58,177 nucleotides of DNA from JBCDCE01 sp039182515 (GCA_039182515.1 JBCDCE010000019.1:1-58177); one strand, 5' to 3'. Counted from the first letter of the stretch, positions 25,481 to 35,178 are shown. Notes: generated by a model from the letters alone, not told the origin. Program-made: numbers and translations.

Positions 25481-27577
25481 ATGTCTGGTCAATCGGCGAT
25501 AGAACGTGAGCGCGCGGCGCGCAAAGCCGCTGAAGCAAAACTGGCCGTATTGGAACAGAGTCAAAAGTACAAAGATCCAGCTGTAGGCTTGGTCGTTGCT
25601 TTGGCAGATTCGGCCGACGGCGTTGCGATTTGGGACGCTTCGCAAACTCTGCTGGCCTGTAACGAGGCTTACAAGGGTGTGTTTGGGCATCATCCCTTTG
25701 TGGAGCCTGGGATCAAATATGCGGACCTGATGGATCTCACGTATCAAGAACGCATGATTTGGCCCGAGGGCTTCCGAGACGGTGATTGGCGGGTGTCGCT
25801 AAAAGACCGACGGACCTCCAAAACCATGCCGCGGATTATCCTGGAATCCCATGATGGCCGCTGGTTTCGCTTGCAAAACAGGCACACTGCCACGGGCGGT
25901 ACGCTTTCCATGGTTGTGGACATTACCAAGTCGCTCGCTGAGCACCGTGAGACACAACGTCAAATGATCGAGGCTGAAGCCGCTTCTCGCGCAAAGTCCG
26001 CCTTCCTGGCCAATATGAGCCATGAGATCAGGACACCCATGAACGGGGTGGTCGGCATGGCCGATCTGCTTTGCGAGACAACGCTCGATGATGAGCAAAC
26101 ACTCTACGCGAAAACCATCCGCAATTCAGCCGAAGCTTTGCTCGTTATCATCAACGACGTGTTGGACTATTCCAAACTGGAAGCCGAGAAATTGGTTTTG
26201 CATCCAGAGACCTTTGATCTGGAGCACTTGATTCATGAAGTTGTGATGCTGTTGCAGCCCACAGCTCAGGACAAAGGCGTCGATCTGCTGGTCGACTACG
26301 ATCTCTTTTTACCCACTCATTTCACAGCCGATCCTGGGCGTTTACGCCAGATCATCACGAACCTGCTTGGAAATGCTGTCAAGTTCACCGATGACGGTCA
26401 TGTTCTCGTCCGTGTCACCGGTCTACCCGTCTCAGATAGTACCGAAATGCGGTTGCACATCGCCATCGAGGATACGGGCATAGGGATCCCGCCTGATCGC
26501 GTTGGTGCCATCTTCGGTCAATATAACCAGGTTGATGATGTCACGCATCAGCGCGGGAATTCTACCGGCCTTGGCCTCACCATCAGCAAAGAACTCGTGG
26601 AGTTGATGGGGGGCGAAATTTGGGTGGATAGTGAGCAAGGTGAGGGATCGGTGTTTGGGTTCCACATCACCGTTCCCCATGAGGCCGCGCCCACACGTTT
26701 GCGTCAAATCGATACGGCTGATCTCAGATCCGTCCTTGTGGTCGACGACCTTGATGTCAACTTAACCATCCTGAAAAAGCAGCTTCAGAACTTCGGCCTG
26801 TCGGTACATTGCGCGCTGAGTGCGAAGGCTGCAGAAGAACTTTTGGCTCAAACTGAGGTGGACCTGATCATAACCGATCACCTCATGCCAGAAACGAACG
26901 GCTTAGAATTTGCGCAATCTCTAAGAGCGAAAAAGGACAAACGTCCTATTATACTCCTCAGCTCCAATCCTTTGGTTTTGCGTTCTTCGGACGCCAGCAA
27001 AGTCTTTGATGTGGTCTTGCAAAAACCCCTAGCCCGCCATGCGCTTTTATCTTCGCTAGATCAGATTCAAGGGCGTCGTCCCGATCACAAGGCGCATGCC
27101 AAAACCTTAAATCTCACGGTTGCACAGCAGGACACCCAAAGCTCAAGTGATCGCCCCATGCGTATCCTGACGGCTGAGGACAATGCGACCAACCGCTTGG
27201 TTTTTGAGAAGATGACCAAAGATCTGAATGTGGATCTGGTCTTCGCGCATGATGGCAACGAAGCCGTCGACCTTTTTCGCTCCCACAAACCTGATCTCAT
27301 TTTTATGGATATTTCTATGCCGGAAAAGGATGGCTACACGGCCTGCCGAGAAATCCGAGACCTGGAAACCAGACCTACCCCGATTTGCGCCCTCACCGCC
27401 CATATCGATATCGAAGCCGCCAGTGTGGATCATTCTGCACGCTTCGACAGAACGCTCACCAAGCCGCTCAAAAAAGGGCAGCTCTTGGAAATGATTTCAG
27501 AGTTCCGACCTAAAACCGCCGCGCCACTTTTTAGTCTACCGCAGTCTGCTCTGCATCAGGCTGACAAAGCTGGATAG
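25481..27577 (+). CDS. Cytosolic hybrid histidine kinase with PAS and two receiver domains
   Basis: The 698-residue protein has an N-terminal coiled coil (about 5-30), a PAS domain (about 35-150), a HisKA domain with the phospho-His H181 in MSHEIRTPMNG, a HATPase domain with N-box NLLGNAVKF, DTGIGIP and STGLGLTIS, and two receivers. Receiver 1 has DD at 422-423 and D466 with K515. Receiver 2 has ED at 566-567 and D610 with a TKP at its end. There is no membrane helix, so it senses an internal signal or cofactor via PAS. I start at ATG 25481, with GGAG 5 nt before, not at an in-frame TTG five codons earlier. Its last 22 bp overlap yaaA tail to tail. Confidence 0.92.
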   Translation: MSGQSAIERERAARKAAEAKLAVLEQSQKYKDPAVGLVVALADSADGVAIWDASQTLLACNEAYKGVFGHHPFVEPGIKYADLMDLTYQERMIWPEGFRDGDWRVSLKDRRTSKTMPRIILESHDGRWFRLQNRHTATGGTLSMVVDITKSLAEHRETQRQMIEAEAASRAKSAFLANMSHEIRTPMNGVVGMADLLCETTLDDEQTLYAKTIRNSAEALLVIINDVLDYSKLEAEKLVLHPETFDLEHLIHEVVMLLQPTAQDKGVDLLVDYDLFLPTHFTADPGRLRQIITNLLGNAVKFTDDGHVLVRVTGLPVSDSTEMRLHIAIEDTGIGIPPDRVGAIFGQYNQVDDVTHQRGNSTGLGLTISKELVELMGGEIWVDSEQGEGSVFGFHITVPHEAAPTRLRQIDTADLRSVLVVDDLDVNLTILKKQLQNFGLSVHCALSAKAAEELLAQTEVDLIITDHLMPETNGLEFAQSLRAKKDKRPIILLSSNPLVLRSSDASKVFDVVLQKPLARHALLSSLDQIQGRRPDHKAHAKTLNLTVAQQDTQSSSDRPMRILTAEDNATNRLVFEKMTKDLNVDLVFAHDGNEAVDLFRSHKPDLIFMDISMPEKDGYTACREIRDLETRPTPICALTAHIDIEAASVDHSARFDRTLTKPLKKGQLLEMISEFRPKTAAPLFSLPQSALHQADKAG

Positions 27578-28338
27578 GGTCTCGCAAAAACCATCCCGCC
27601 GTCCGGGTCAATTGCGCCTCGTTGCTCATAGCCACCATAGGAAAACCCACCTAAGTCCTTCGGATCGGTTATACGATGTTCCATAACATAACGGGCCAAA
27701 GCGCCCCGCGCACGCTTGGCAAAAAAGCCAACCGTTTTGGCCGTTCCGTTTCGTTCTTCAAGAAACTTTGGCATAATCACTTGAAGCTTTAGCTTTTTCA
27801 AATCGACCGCCCCGAAATACTCCTGGCTGGCACAATTCAACAGCCAATTAGAGTTGGTTTCTTCAGCTTGCAGGTTGAGTTCTTTTGAAAGGCTAGCCCC
27901 CCAATACGCATAAAGGTTGGTCCCGCGACGGGTTTTCAGCCGACTGCCCATTTCTAATCGGTAAGCTTGAATCCCGTCTAAAGGGCGTAAAAGACCATAG
28001 AGACCAGACAGTATACGCAGATGGTTTTGCGCATATCGTAATGCATCCTCTTCTAAGGATTTCGCTTCCAGCCCAACATAGGTGTCTCCTGCAAAAGCGA
28101 AAACGGCCGCACGCAGTGTCTCTCCGTCAGGTTCTTCCGCAAAGTCACGAAAACGATCCCTGTTCAAACGCGCAAGATCCGGACTGATGTGCATCAAGTC
28201 TTGTAAAGCTCTCATGCTCAGCTGACGAGCCGAGCGAGCCAATCGAACCGCATCCGCTTCAAAAACAGGTTGCGACAAGGAGAGGTCTTTTCGCTCAGTC
28301 CAATCCAAGGTTTTTGCAGGCGACAAAACTGTAAGCAT
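27556..28338 (-). CDS. yaaA: Peroxide stress protein YaaA (DUF328)
   Basis: The 260-residue protein has the family start MLTVLSPAKTLDW, the middle block ILSGLYGLLRPLDGIQAYRLEMG and the end SYGGYE. E. coli YaaA lowers intracellular free iron during peroxide stress and binds DNA. The ATG at 28336-28338 has GAGGAG 7 nt upstream and matches the family N-terminus; an earlier in-frame start adds seven non-conserved residues. It follows recQ by 48 bp on the same strand. Confidence 0.95.
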   Translation of the reverse strand: MLTVLSPAKTLDWTERKDLSLSQPVFEADAVRLARSARQLSMRALQDLMHISPDLARLNRDRFRDFAEEPDGETLRAAVFAFAGDTYVGLEAKSLEEDALRYAQNHLRILSGLYGLLRPLDGIQAYRLEMGSRLKTRRGTNLYAYWGASLSKELNLQAEETNSNWLLNCASQEYFGAVDLKKLKLQVIMPKFLEERNGTAKTVGFFAKRARGALARYVMEHRITDPKDLGGFSYGGYEQRGAIDPDGGMVFARPYPALSA

Positions 28339-28386
28339 AAGTTTCTCCTCAAACTCCAATGGAACATAGGGGCGCAGCGATGCGGC

Positions 28387-30423
28387 TCAAGCCTCTTGCA
28401 AAATCTCTAAGAACGCATCGGCGAACCGCTCTGCGCGCCGATCACCTAAGATCTGCACGAGCGCCGATTTCTCCGTTGGTTTGCGCTGGACAACCCGTGC
28501 CAAAAGGGAAGCCGAGCAGGAGAGCGGTTTTTCGATTCCGGTGTCACCCCGCGCTAAACGGGCTTGCGCTTCAAGCAGCTGATCATAAAGCGCACCCCCG
28601 GTTTGGCCTGCTAGAGCTTTGCGTTTGGGGTGCACCTTGGGAGCGTCTTGGGTGACAACGTCAAGAAACGCGGTGCCATAGGTCGCAAGTTTTTTTGCAC
28701 CCACACCGGGAATATTTGCCATTTCATCGAGTGAGGAAGGGCGGGCTTCGGCCATGGCAATCAGAGTTCGATCGTTAAAGACGATGTAAGCGGGGACATT
28801 TGCCGCCTCTGCCAGTGCCCGCCGCTTGGCTTTCAGCGCAGATAGAAGCGGTGCGTCTTCGTCGCTGACCAGTCGTTTTACAACAGGCCCTCGCTTTTCT
28901 TGACTGATCGTGTCTTTGCGGAACGTCAGCGTTTCTTCATCCCGCAAGACACCGCGTGCGCCAGGCATAAGCCGCAAAGCGCCATGGCGCTCAGGATCCG
29001 GGCGCACAAGATCGAGCCCAAGCATCTGCCTGAAAATTGCTTGCCATTCCCGCGCGGAATACTCTTGGCCAACGCCAAAGGTCGGAAGCTGATCATGTCC
29101 GCGGGCGCGCACTTTTTCCGTTGCGCGCCCCAATAAAATATCGATGAGATGACCTGATCCAAAATACTCACCTGTACGGTAGACAGCTGATAGTGCTTTT
29201 CGTGCGGCAGTTGTGCCATCAAAAAGCTCAGGGGGTTTTGAACACAGATCGCAGCCGGAACATTTGGTCTCTGAGTCTCCAAAATAATTCAGGAGGGTCG
29301 CCCGCCTGCACACCTGCGCTTCGGCCAAGCCCAAGAGCGCATTCAAGCGGCCATGATCGGCAATGCGCCGTTCTGGCGGTGCCAAGCCTTCGTCAATCTG
29401 AGCGCGCCGCAGTCTGATGTCTTCCGAGCCGTAAAGCGTGAGCGCTTCAGCTGGCGCACCGTCGCGCCCTGCCCGACCAATCTCTTGATAGTAAGCTTCA
29501 ATGGATTTGGGTAAGTCCGCGTGCAAAACCCAACGAATATCGGGTTTGTCGATGCCCATGCCAAAAGCAACCGTGGCGACAACAATCAGCGCATCCTCTT
29601 GCTGAAACCGCATTTCGACAGCCCGCCGTTCTTCCGCATCCATGCCTCCGTGATAATGGCAGGCTTCGCGACCGGCCTCGCGCAGAGCTTTGGCAAGACT
29701 TTCTGTTTTCGCGCGCGTAGCTGCATAAACGATCCCGGATTGCCCGTCTCGTGCAGTCACGAAGCGCAAAACTTGTTTGCGCGGGCTTTGTTTGACGGCG
29801 AAGCCCATGTGAATATTGGGGCGATCAAAGCCATGCAAAAAGAGTTTCGGGGGTTCACCGGCAAAGAGTTTTTGAGTGATTTCGTCGCGTGTCTCCTGGT
29901 CAGCCGTGGCTGTGAAAGCAGCGAGCGGCACACCGAGTCGTGCCCGTAGGTCCCCAATTTTGAGATAGTCTGGCCGGAAATCATGCCCCCATTGGCTCAC
30001 ACAATGCGCTTCATCTACGGCAATCAGCGACACCTGGGCTTGCGAGAGCATCCGCTGTGTGGCGATGGAGGCCAATCGCTCTGGCGCGATGTAAAGCAGC
30101 TTGAGCCACCCTGCCTCAATGCCGTCGTACACGGCTTGAGTTTCTTCTTCTGTGTTACCCGAGGTGAGCGCACCAGCGGCAACCCCCGAAGCTTGCAAAC
30201 CGCGCACCTGATCCCGCATCAAAGCAATCAAAGGGGATATCACAACCGTCAAGCCGTCAAGGCACAGAGCTGGCAGTTGAAAGCACAAAGACTTGCCCGC
30301 ACCCGTTGGAAGCACAGCAAGCGTGTTTTGCCCTTCGATCACAGAAGCAATGATCTCTTCTTGGCCGGGCCGAAAGGCGTCGTACCCAAAAACATCCTTC
30401 AGCAACAAAGCTGGGTCTGGCAT
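28387..30423 (-). CDS. recQ: ATP-dependent DNA helicase RecQ
   Basis: The 678-residue 3'-5' helicase works in recombination and fork repair. It has Walker A LPTGAGKS (39-45), the DEAH box followed by the RecQ aromatic-rich loop CVSQWGHDFRPDY, motif VI QEIGRAGRDG, a zinc-binding segment with cysteines in CRR...KCSGCDLC, a winged-helix domain, and an HRDC domain (about 530-605) containing IPGVGAKKLATYG. Beyond it is about 70 residues of tail. No LexA box is visible in the 31 bp upstream. Confidence 0.97.
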   Translation of the reverse strand: MPDPALLLKDVFGYDAFRPGQEEIIASVIEGQNTLAVLPTGAGKSLCFQLPALCLDGLTVVISPLIALMRDQVRGLQASGVAAGALTSGNTEEETQAVYDGIEAGWLKLLYIAPERLASIATQRMLSQAQVSLIAVDEAHCVSQWGHDFRPDYLKIGDLRARLGVPLAAFTATADQETRDEITQKLFAGEPPKLFLHGFDRPNIHMGFAVKQSPRKQVLRFVTARDGQSGIVYAATRAKTESLAKALREAGREACHYHGGMDAEERRAVEMRFQQEDALIVVATVAFGMGIDKPDIRWVLHADLPKSIEAYYQEIGRAGRDGAPAEALTLYGSEDIRLRRAQIDEGLAPPERRIADHGRLNALLGLAEAQVCRRATLLNYFGDSETKCSGCDLCSKPPELFDGTTAARKALSAVYRTGEYFGSGHLIDILLGRATEKVRARGHDQLPTFGVGQEYSAREWQAIFRQMLGLDLVRPDPERHGALRLMPGARGVLRDEETLTFRKDTISQEKRGPVVKRLVSDEDAPLLSALKAKRRALAEAANVPAYIVFNDRTLIAMAEARPSSLDEMANIPGVGAKKLATYGTAFLDVVTQDAPKVHPKRKALAGQTGGALYDQLLEAQARLARGDTGIEKPLSCSASLLARVVQRKPTEKSALVQILGDRRAERFADAFLEILQEA

Positions 30424-30454
30424 TGAGGTCCTGCTCAGGTTTGTTTTTTACCGC

Positions 30455-30835
30455 TTATTGACCCCTTTCTGACATGTGCAATTGCGTGAAACAAGCGAGG
30501 ATCGCCCACAATCCAACGCCCAAAGCACCTCCAACAAGATCATTGATCGCAAATGTGCCGTGGCGCGCATAGGGCCCTAAGAAAGGCACATCAGACAGCA
30601 TGGGCGCAAAGGCTGACACTTGGGTCAGCTCAAAGCCGCTTAGGATCGCTACAAGAAGCACGCCTTCAAAGACGCGCAACCTTCCCCCGCTCGGCCAACT
30701 CCACAGCGCCGCAAAGGCAAAGGCATGGGCAAAGGCTGGCCAAGGCCCCCAAACGCCGAGACCCATTTCCCGCAAAGGGTACACCATTGCACCGCTGAGA
30801 AAGATCAAACCCGCAAAGGCGTAAAGCATGCGCAT
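30455..30835 (-). CDS. VanZ-like membrane protein
   Basis: The 126-residue protein has four hydrophobic helices, the conserved FELTQ at the end of helix three and an AINDLVGGALGV segment at the start of helix four. These fit the VanZ/YfkN-like membrane family, where the Glu and Asp in these places are conserved. No enzymatic role is established for most members. It sits 31 bp before recQ and 39 bp after the phosphotransacetylase gene on the same strand. Confidence 0.75.
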   Translation of the reverse strand: MRMLYAFAGLIFLSGAMVYPLREMGLGVWGPWPAFAHAFAFAALWSWPSGGRLRVFEGVLLVAILSGFELTQVSAFAPMLSDVPFLGPYARHGTFAINDLVGGALGVGLWAILACFTQLHMSERGQ

Positions 30836-30874
30836 GGCGCCTATCTAACGCCAGGGCCTTAAATAGGCGTGAAT

Positions 30875-31804
30875 TTAGGAGGCTAAGGCTTTCGCATAAA
30901 GCGCAGCGGCCGCCACGCTGGCCACACGTGAGTTTGCATCATCCGCGCGTGAGGTCAGGATCACAGGGCACTTCGCCCCGAGCACCAGACCGGCTGTTTG
31001 CGCGCCTGCGGCAAAGGTCAAAAGCTTCACCATCATGTTGCCCGCTTCCATGTTGGGCGCCAGGATGATGTCGGCTTTGCCTGCAACGGGAGACGTAATC
31101 CCTTTGGTCGCGGCTGCTGCTTCGTTCAAAGCGTTGTCCATCGCAAAGGGGCCGTCGACAAAGCCGCCTTTGATCTGACCGCGATCTGCCATTTTAGCCA
31201 AGGCGGCGGCCTCAAGCGTGGTGGGCATTGCCGGGTTCACGGTTTCAACCGCGGAGACAACAGCCACTTTGGGCGCCTCAACGCCAAGCGCTTTTTGCAA
31301 GTGAATGGCGTTTTGCGCGATATCCACTTTCACCTTCAGGTCGGGCGCGATGTTGATGGCCGCATCCGTAATTGTGAGCATGCGATCAAAGCCGGGGATA
31401 TCCATGACAAACACATGGCTGATCTGCCGCCCCGTGCGCAGCCCGCCGTTGCTCGTGAAAATCGGCCGCAAGAGCTGATCTGTGTGCAAATGACCTTTCA
31501 TGATCACGGTTGCTTTGCCCTCATGGACCATTTCAACCGCGCGTTTGGGCGCGGCGGCATGGCTTGGCTCATCGATGATCTCAAACCCATCGAGGGTTTT
31601 GCCCAGCTCACCAGCAGCGGCCTGCATTTTTGCCGCGTCACCGATCAGAATAGGCGTAATGAGATCCAGTTCAGCAGCCATCAAGGCGCCACCCAAGGCA
31701 TTGGGTTCTTCGGGGCTTACAACCGCAACAGGGGCGGTTGGCAACGCACGCGCCATCTCACAGAGTCGCGCGAAATGCGGCAGAAGGCCTGTTGTGGTGG
31801 TCAT
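30875..31804 (-). CDS. Phosphate acetyl/butyryltransferase
   Basis: The 309-residue protein belongs to the PTA/PTB family that interconverts acyl-CoA and acyl phosphate. Visible signatures are IMKGHLHTDQLLRPIF, SHVFVMDIPGF, ITDAAINIAPDL and, toward the end, APNMEAGNMMVKLLTFAAGA with a final GAKCPVILTSRADD. This is the short form related to phosphate butyryltransferase and to the C-terminal domain of MaoC-PTA fusions. No acetate kinase or butyrate kinase gene is in the window, so the partner is elsewhere. The organism could use it in acetyl phosphate or overflow metabolism. Confidence 0.88.
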   Translation of the reverse strand: MTTTTGLLPHFARLCEMARALPTAPVAVVSPEEPNALGGALMAAELDLITPILIGDAAKMQAAAGELGKTLDGFEIIDEPSHAAAPKRAVEMVHEGKATVIMKGHLHTDQLLRPIFTSNGGLRTGRQISHVFVMDIPGFDRMLTITDAAINIAPDLKVKVDIAQNAIHLQKALGVEAPKVAVVSAVETVNPAMPTTLEAAALAKMADRGQIKGGFVDGPFAMDNALNEAAAATKGITSPVAGKADIILAPNMEAGNMMVKLLTFAAGAQTAGLVLGAKCPVILTSRADDANSRVASVAAAALYAKALAS

Positions 31805-31824
31805 AACCTTTGGTCCTTCGTGGA

Positions 31825-32112
31825 TTAGAAGAAAAGTCCCGCATTGTTTTGCAGAATAATACGGATCACGATAAGGCCAATAAACGCGACCAATGGCGCC
31901 AGATCGAGCCCACCAGTGGCGGGCAAAAATCTGCGGATTGGCGCATAAATGGGCTCAAGCAATCTGTTTAGCCCGTACCAAATTTGCGCAACAATCGGTT
32001 GGTGAAGGTTGAGAACTTGAAAGCTGATCAACCAACTCATGATGATATGTGCAATCATGATGAAATAGGCGACATCCAGAAGCAGCATCAGAATTTGGTA
32101 AAGGGATTGCAT
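31825..32112 (-). CDS. YggT family membrane protein
   Basis: The 95-residue protein has two YGGT-type membrane helices with a central PIYAPIRRFLPATGGLDLAPLVAF motif, of which PxRRFLP and the GG.D..P segment are diagnostic. Family members are linked to osmotic tolerance or to cell division/septum components in other bacteria. The start is the ATG 32110-32112 with AGGAAAGAG upstream. It heads the leftward run and lies 20 bp before the phosphotransacetylase. Confidence 0.85.
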   Translation of the reverse strand: MQSLYQILMLLLDVAYFIMIAHIIMSWLISFQVLNLHQPIVAQIWYGLNRLLEPIYAPIRRFLPATGGLDLAPLVAFIGLIVIRIILQNNAGLFF

Positions 32113-32207
32113 AGGGTCTCTTTCCTCGTGTGGTTGATGGGCTAGGTAAGCGCCGCGCGCCTGCAAAGCAACTCTTGCAATTCATCTCAATTGAGCGCAA
32201 ATTTAAG

Positions 32208-32229
32208 TGACGTTAACGTAAACGTAAAG
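32208..32229 (+). promoter_or_regulatory. LiuR-like operator over the thioesterase ribosome site
   Basis: The stretch contains the perfect palindrome ACGTTAACGT (32210-32219) and, on the other strand, TTTACGTTTACGTTAACG. The latter closely resembles the TTTACGTTTACG-type site of LiuR, a MerR-family regulator of branched-chain amino acid and fatty acid catabolism in Proteobacteria. It ends in the AAAGG of the next gene. Regulator assignment is by resemblance only. Confidence 0.45.
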
Positions 32230-32237
32230 GAATTGCC

Positions 32238-32774
32238 ATGTATCCCGCCCTTCGGATGAGCCTAGAAATGTGGCGCGCCGGACGTTTGCCTGCGCTTAAC
32301 TTAACAGACACGCATATCAGCCATCACCGCTGCTGGCCTTGGGATATTGATGCTTTTATCGAGCTTAACCACGGACGCGCGCTCACCTTGTATGATCTCG
32401 GCCGCATCCCCCTCGCCCGCAGGGTTGGCTTGGTCGATGTTCTCAAGCGCAAAAAATGGGGGCTCACAATGGCGGGCGCCCATGTGCGCTACAGACGTCG
32501 GGTGCGGCCTTTTGAAAAAGTTGAGATGCGCAGTCGCGGCCTGTGCTGGGACGCCCGATTTATCTACATTGAGCAAAGCATGTGGAAAATCGATGGGGAA
32601 TGCGCCAGTCATATTCTTTACCGCTCCGCAGTGACGGGAAAGTCTGGGATTATCCCGCCCGCTGAGGTCCTCGCTGAGTTGAACATGGCAGAAACCCAAA
32701 GCCCCGAAATGCCAGATTGGGTGAGCGCTTGGATTGAAGCCGAAGCCACCCGCCCTTGGCCGCCAAATATGTGA
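32238..32774 (+). CDS. Hotdog-fold acyl-CoA thioesterase
   Basis: The 178-residue protein matches the 4HBT-like/THEM6 group: WPWDIDAFIELNHGRALTLYDLGR near 33-56 is the conserved first helix and active-site region, followed by basic strands (HVRYRRRVRPFE) and GLCWDARFIYIEQSMW. The reaction would be hydrolysis of an acyl-CoA; chain length is not predictable. A LiuR-like site overlaps its ribosome site, which would place it in fatty acid or branched-chain amino acid breakdown. It diverges from yggT. Confidence 0.82.
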   Translation: MYPALRMSLEMWRAGRLPALNLTDTHISHHRCWPWDIDAFIELNHGRALTLYDLGRIPLARRVGLVDVLKRKKWGLTMAGAHVRYRRRVRPFEKVEMRSRGLCWDARFIYIEQSMWKIDGECASHILYRSAVTGKSGIIPPAEVLAELNMAETQSPEMPDWVSAWIEAEATRPWPPNM

Positions 32775-32872
32775 ATTCAGAAACTTCGTGACGTCATAAG
32801 CGAGCTTTCGCTTGCCATAGCGGCGCGAGGGGCGTTTTATGCGCGTGGGAATGAGGCCCCGGGAGGGGATAT

Positions 32873-34264
32873 ATGGAAGCCAATACGCGCAAGCGAATTT
32901 GGGGCTGGATGGCGTTCGATTGGGCGACACAGCCTTTTTACACGCTCGGCCTGACGTTTATCTTCGGGCCGTATTTTGCCGATGTGGCTCAAACGCTCTT
33001 TTTGTCTGAGGGCTTGGCCCCCAATGAAGCTAAGGCCAAAGCACAATCGGTTTGGTCTTGGGGGCAAATGTTTGCTGGCCTCTTCATTGCCTTTCTCGCG
33101 CCCATCATAGGAGCATACGCGGATAGCACCGGCCGACGCATGCCCTGGCTCATTTTCTTTTCCATCATCTATGCGGTGAGCGTTTGGATGCTTTGGTACA
33201 TGTCGCCGGACGGCGCAGCCTTGTGGTTCTGTTTGTTTGCCTTTTGCATCGCCTTTGTGGCCGCGGAATTCGCACTGATCTTCACCAATGCGCTTTTGCC
33301 GTCGCTGGGCACACAAGACGAAATCGGCAAGATCTCGGGAGACGGTGCGGCTTTGGGCTATTGGGGTGGGCTTCTCTCGCTCGTTATCATGCTCTTGTTT
33401 TTCTTCGAGCTGGATGAAGGGCGCACAATTCTTGGCAACGCGCCGCCCTTTGGGTTGAACGGGGAAGCCCGCGAAGGCACCCGCGCTGTCGGGCCCTTCA
33501 TTACCATCTGGTTTGTGATCTTTATGATCCCTTACTTCCTCTACGTACGAGATAACGCGACCCCCAACCGCCAAGGCGGGCTAAAAAGCGCGATCAACGA
33601 TCTAAAGACATCGCTGAAAAACGTGGTTAAGCGGCCAAGCCTTTTTGCCTTTTTGGGCAGCTCGATGCTTTACCGCGACGCTCTCAACGCACTCTATGCC
33701 TTTGGTGGCGTTTATGCCGTGCTCGTGTTGGATTGGACCCTAATTCAGATCGCGATCTTTGGAATCTTAGGAGTTGTGACTGCCGCAATCGGGACAACCG
33801 TGTCGGGCAGATACGACCGCAAACTCGGCCCACGTCCTGTGATCACCTTCCATGTTCTCGTGCTGGTCTTGGTCTCTCTAACAATCGTTGCCACGTCTCG
33901 AACTAGCTTCTACGGCATCGCATTGCCGCAAGGGTCCTCTATCCCTGACCTTACACTCTATATCTGCGGCGCTTTGATCGGCAGCTCCGGCGGCGGTCTT
34001 TATGCGGCCTCACGCTCTATGATGGTGCGCCACACCCATCCTGAACGCCCCACAGAGGCCTTCGGTCTTTTTGCACTCTCCGGCAAAGCAACGGCCTTTT
34101 TAGCGCCAATGCTAATCGGTCTCTTCACAACTGTGTTGCAAGACGCCCGTTTGGGCTTTGCGCCGGTAATTCTGCTTTTCCTCGCGGGACTGTTCTTGTT
34201 ACGCTGGGTTGAGCCGGAAGGGGACCATCAGACCTGGTCAAAAGAGGCGATCCCAGCGCCCTGA
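32873..34264 (+). CDS. UMF1-type major facilitator superfamily transporter
   Basis: The 463-residue protein has about eleven to twelve membrane helices. The start RKRIWGWMAFDWATQPFYTL and the loop ADSTGRRMPW after the second helix are typical of the UMF1/Atg22-like branch of MFS. The second half has the RDALNALYAFGGVYA segment conserved in that branch. Atg22-like proteins export amino acids from vacuoles in yeast; bacterial substrates are not established. GGGAGGGG precedes the ATG. Confidence 0.9.
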   Translation: MEANTRKRIWGWMAFDWATQPFYTLGLTFIFGPYFADVAQTLFLSEGLAPNEAKAKAQSVWSWGQMFAGLFIAFLAPIIGAYADSTGRRMPWLIFFSIIYAVSVWMLWYMSPDGAALWFCLFAFCIAFVAAEFALIFTNALLPSLGTQDEIGKISGDGAALGYWGGLLSLVIMLLFFFELDEGRTILGNAPPFGLNGEAREGTRAVGPFITIWFVIFMIPYFLYVRDNATPNRQGGLKSAINDLKTSLKNVVKRPSLFAFLGSSMLYRDALNALYAFGGVYAVLVLDWTLIQIAIFGILGVVTAAIGTTVSGRYDRKLGPRPVITFHVLVLVLVSLTIVATSRTSFYGIALPQGSSIPDLTLYICGALIGSSGGGLYAASRSMMVRHTHPERPTEAFGLFALSGKATAFLAPMLIGLFTTVLQDARLGFAPVILLFLAGLFLLRWVEPEGDHQTWSKEAIPAP

Positions 34265-34305
34265 CTATCCCCAACGGTCCGACCTATATGAGGAAGGGCA
34301 GAGCA

Positions 34306-35178
34306 ATGTTCAGGATACTTCTAAGCTTCTTTGTAGCCATGCTGATCGCAGGGAACCCACTTTCCGCCACGGCTGCGGAACCTTTGGCGAAAGAACTTTT
34401 CGGGGCGAAACCGAAAGCCTCAAAAGGCAAACCTCGCGCTTACGGCAGTTACGCAAAGGGTTGTATGGCAGGTGGCGTGCAACTGCCCGAAACCGGGCCA
34501 ACCTGGCAAGCCATGCGGCTCTCACGAAATCGCAACTGGGGGCACCCCGAGGTTATTGATTTCGTTAAAGATCTCTCACGCTTTGCTGCGCGCCAGAAAG
34601 GCTGGGAAGGGCTCTATGTGGGCGACATAAGCCAGCCCCGCGGCGGTCCAATGCTCACAGGTCATCGCAGCCATCAGATTGGGCTCGATGCAGACATTTG
34701 GATGCTCCCGCCAGAGAGATTAAATCTCAGCCGGCGCGAACGCGAAAACATCTCCTCGATCTCCATGCGGCGTGCGCAGGGCGCTTTCACCAATGATCGT
34801 TGGTCAAAGCAGCATATGGCGATCCTGCGCAAAGCGGCGAAAGACAAACGCGTGGCCCGCATCTTCGTTTTTCCAGGCGCGAAGATAGCGATGTGCAAGG
34901 CCGAGAAAGGCAATCGCGATTGGCTTCGAAAAATTCGGCCATGGTACGGCCACCACTACCATTTTCACGTGCGTCTAAATTGCCCTAAGGGATCTTCGGG
35001 GTGCGTAAATCAAGCCGCACCGCCAGCCGGGGACGGCTGCGCAGATGCTCAGGTTTGGGTCAATAACATTCTCAATCCACCACCCCCCGACCTCAACGCC
35101 AAACCGCGCCCACCGCGTCGCGAATACGTTTTGTCTGATCTGCCTCAGCAATGCTCCGCCGTTCTTTCGCAGCCCTAA
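34306..35178 (+). CDS. mepA: Penicillin-insensitive murein endopeptidase
   Basis: The 290-residue LAS-type metallopeptidase cuts D-Ala-mDAP cross-links in peptidoglycan. After a signal peptide (cleavage near ATAA, residues 21-24) it shows the zinc motifs GHRSHQIGLDADIW (H123, D130 aligned with E. coli H113 and D120) and HHYHFHVRLNC. Six or more cysteines suggest periplasmic disulfides. I start at ATG 34306 with AGGAAGG upstream; an ATG six codons earlier lacks a site. The C-terminal PPPPDL/KPRPPRR linker overlaps the next gene by 28 bp. Confidence 0.94.
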   Translation: MFRILLSFFVAMLIAGNPLSATAAEPLAKELFGAKPKASKGKPRAYGSYAKGCMAGGVQLPETGPTWQAMRLSRNRNWGHPEVIDFVKDLSRFAARQKGWEGLYVGDISQPRGGPMLTGHRSHQIGLDADIWMLPPERLNLSRRERENISSISMRRAQGAFTNDRWSKQHMAILRKAAKDKRVARIFVFPGAKIAMCKAEKGNRDWLRKIRPWYGHHYHFHVRLNCPKGSSGCVNQAAPPAGDGCADAQVWVNNILNPPPPDLNAKPRPPRREYVLSDLPQQCSAVLSQP

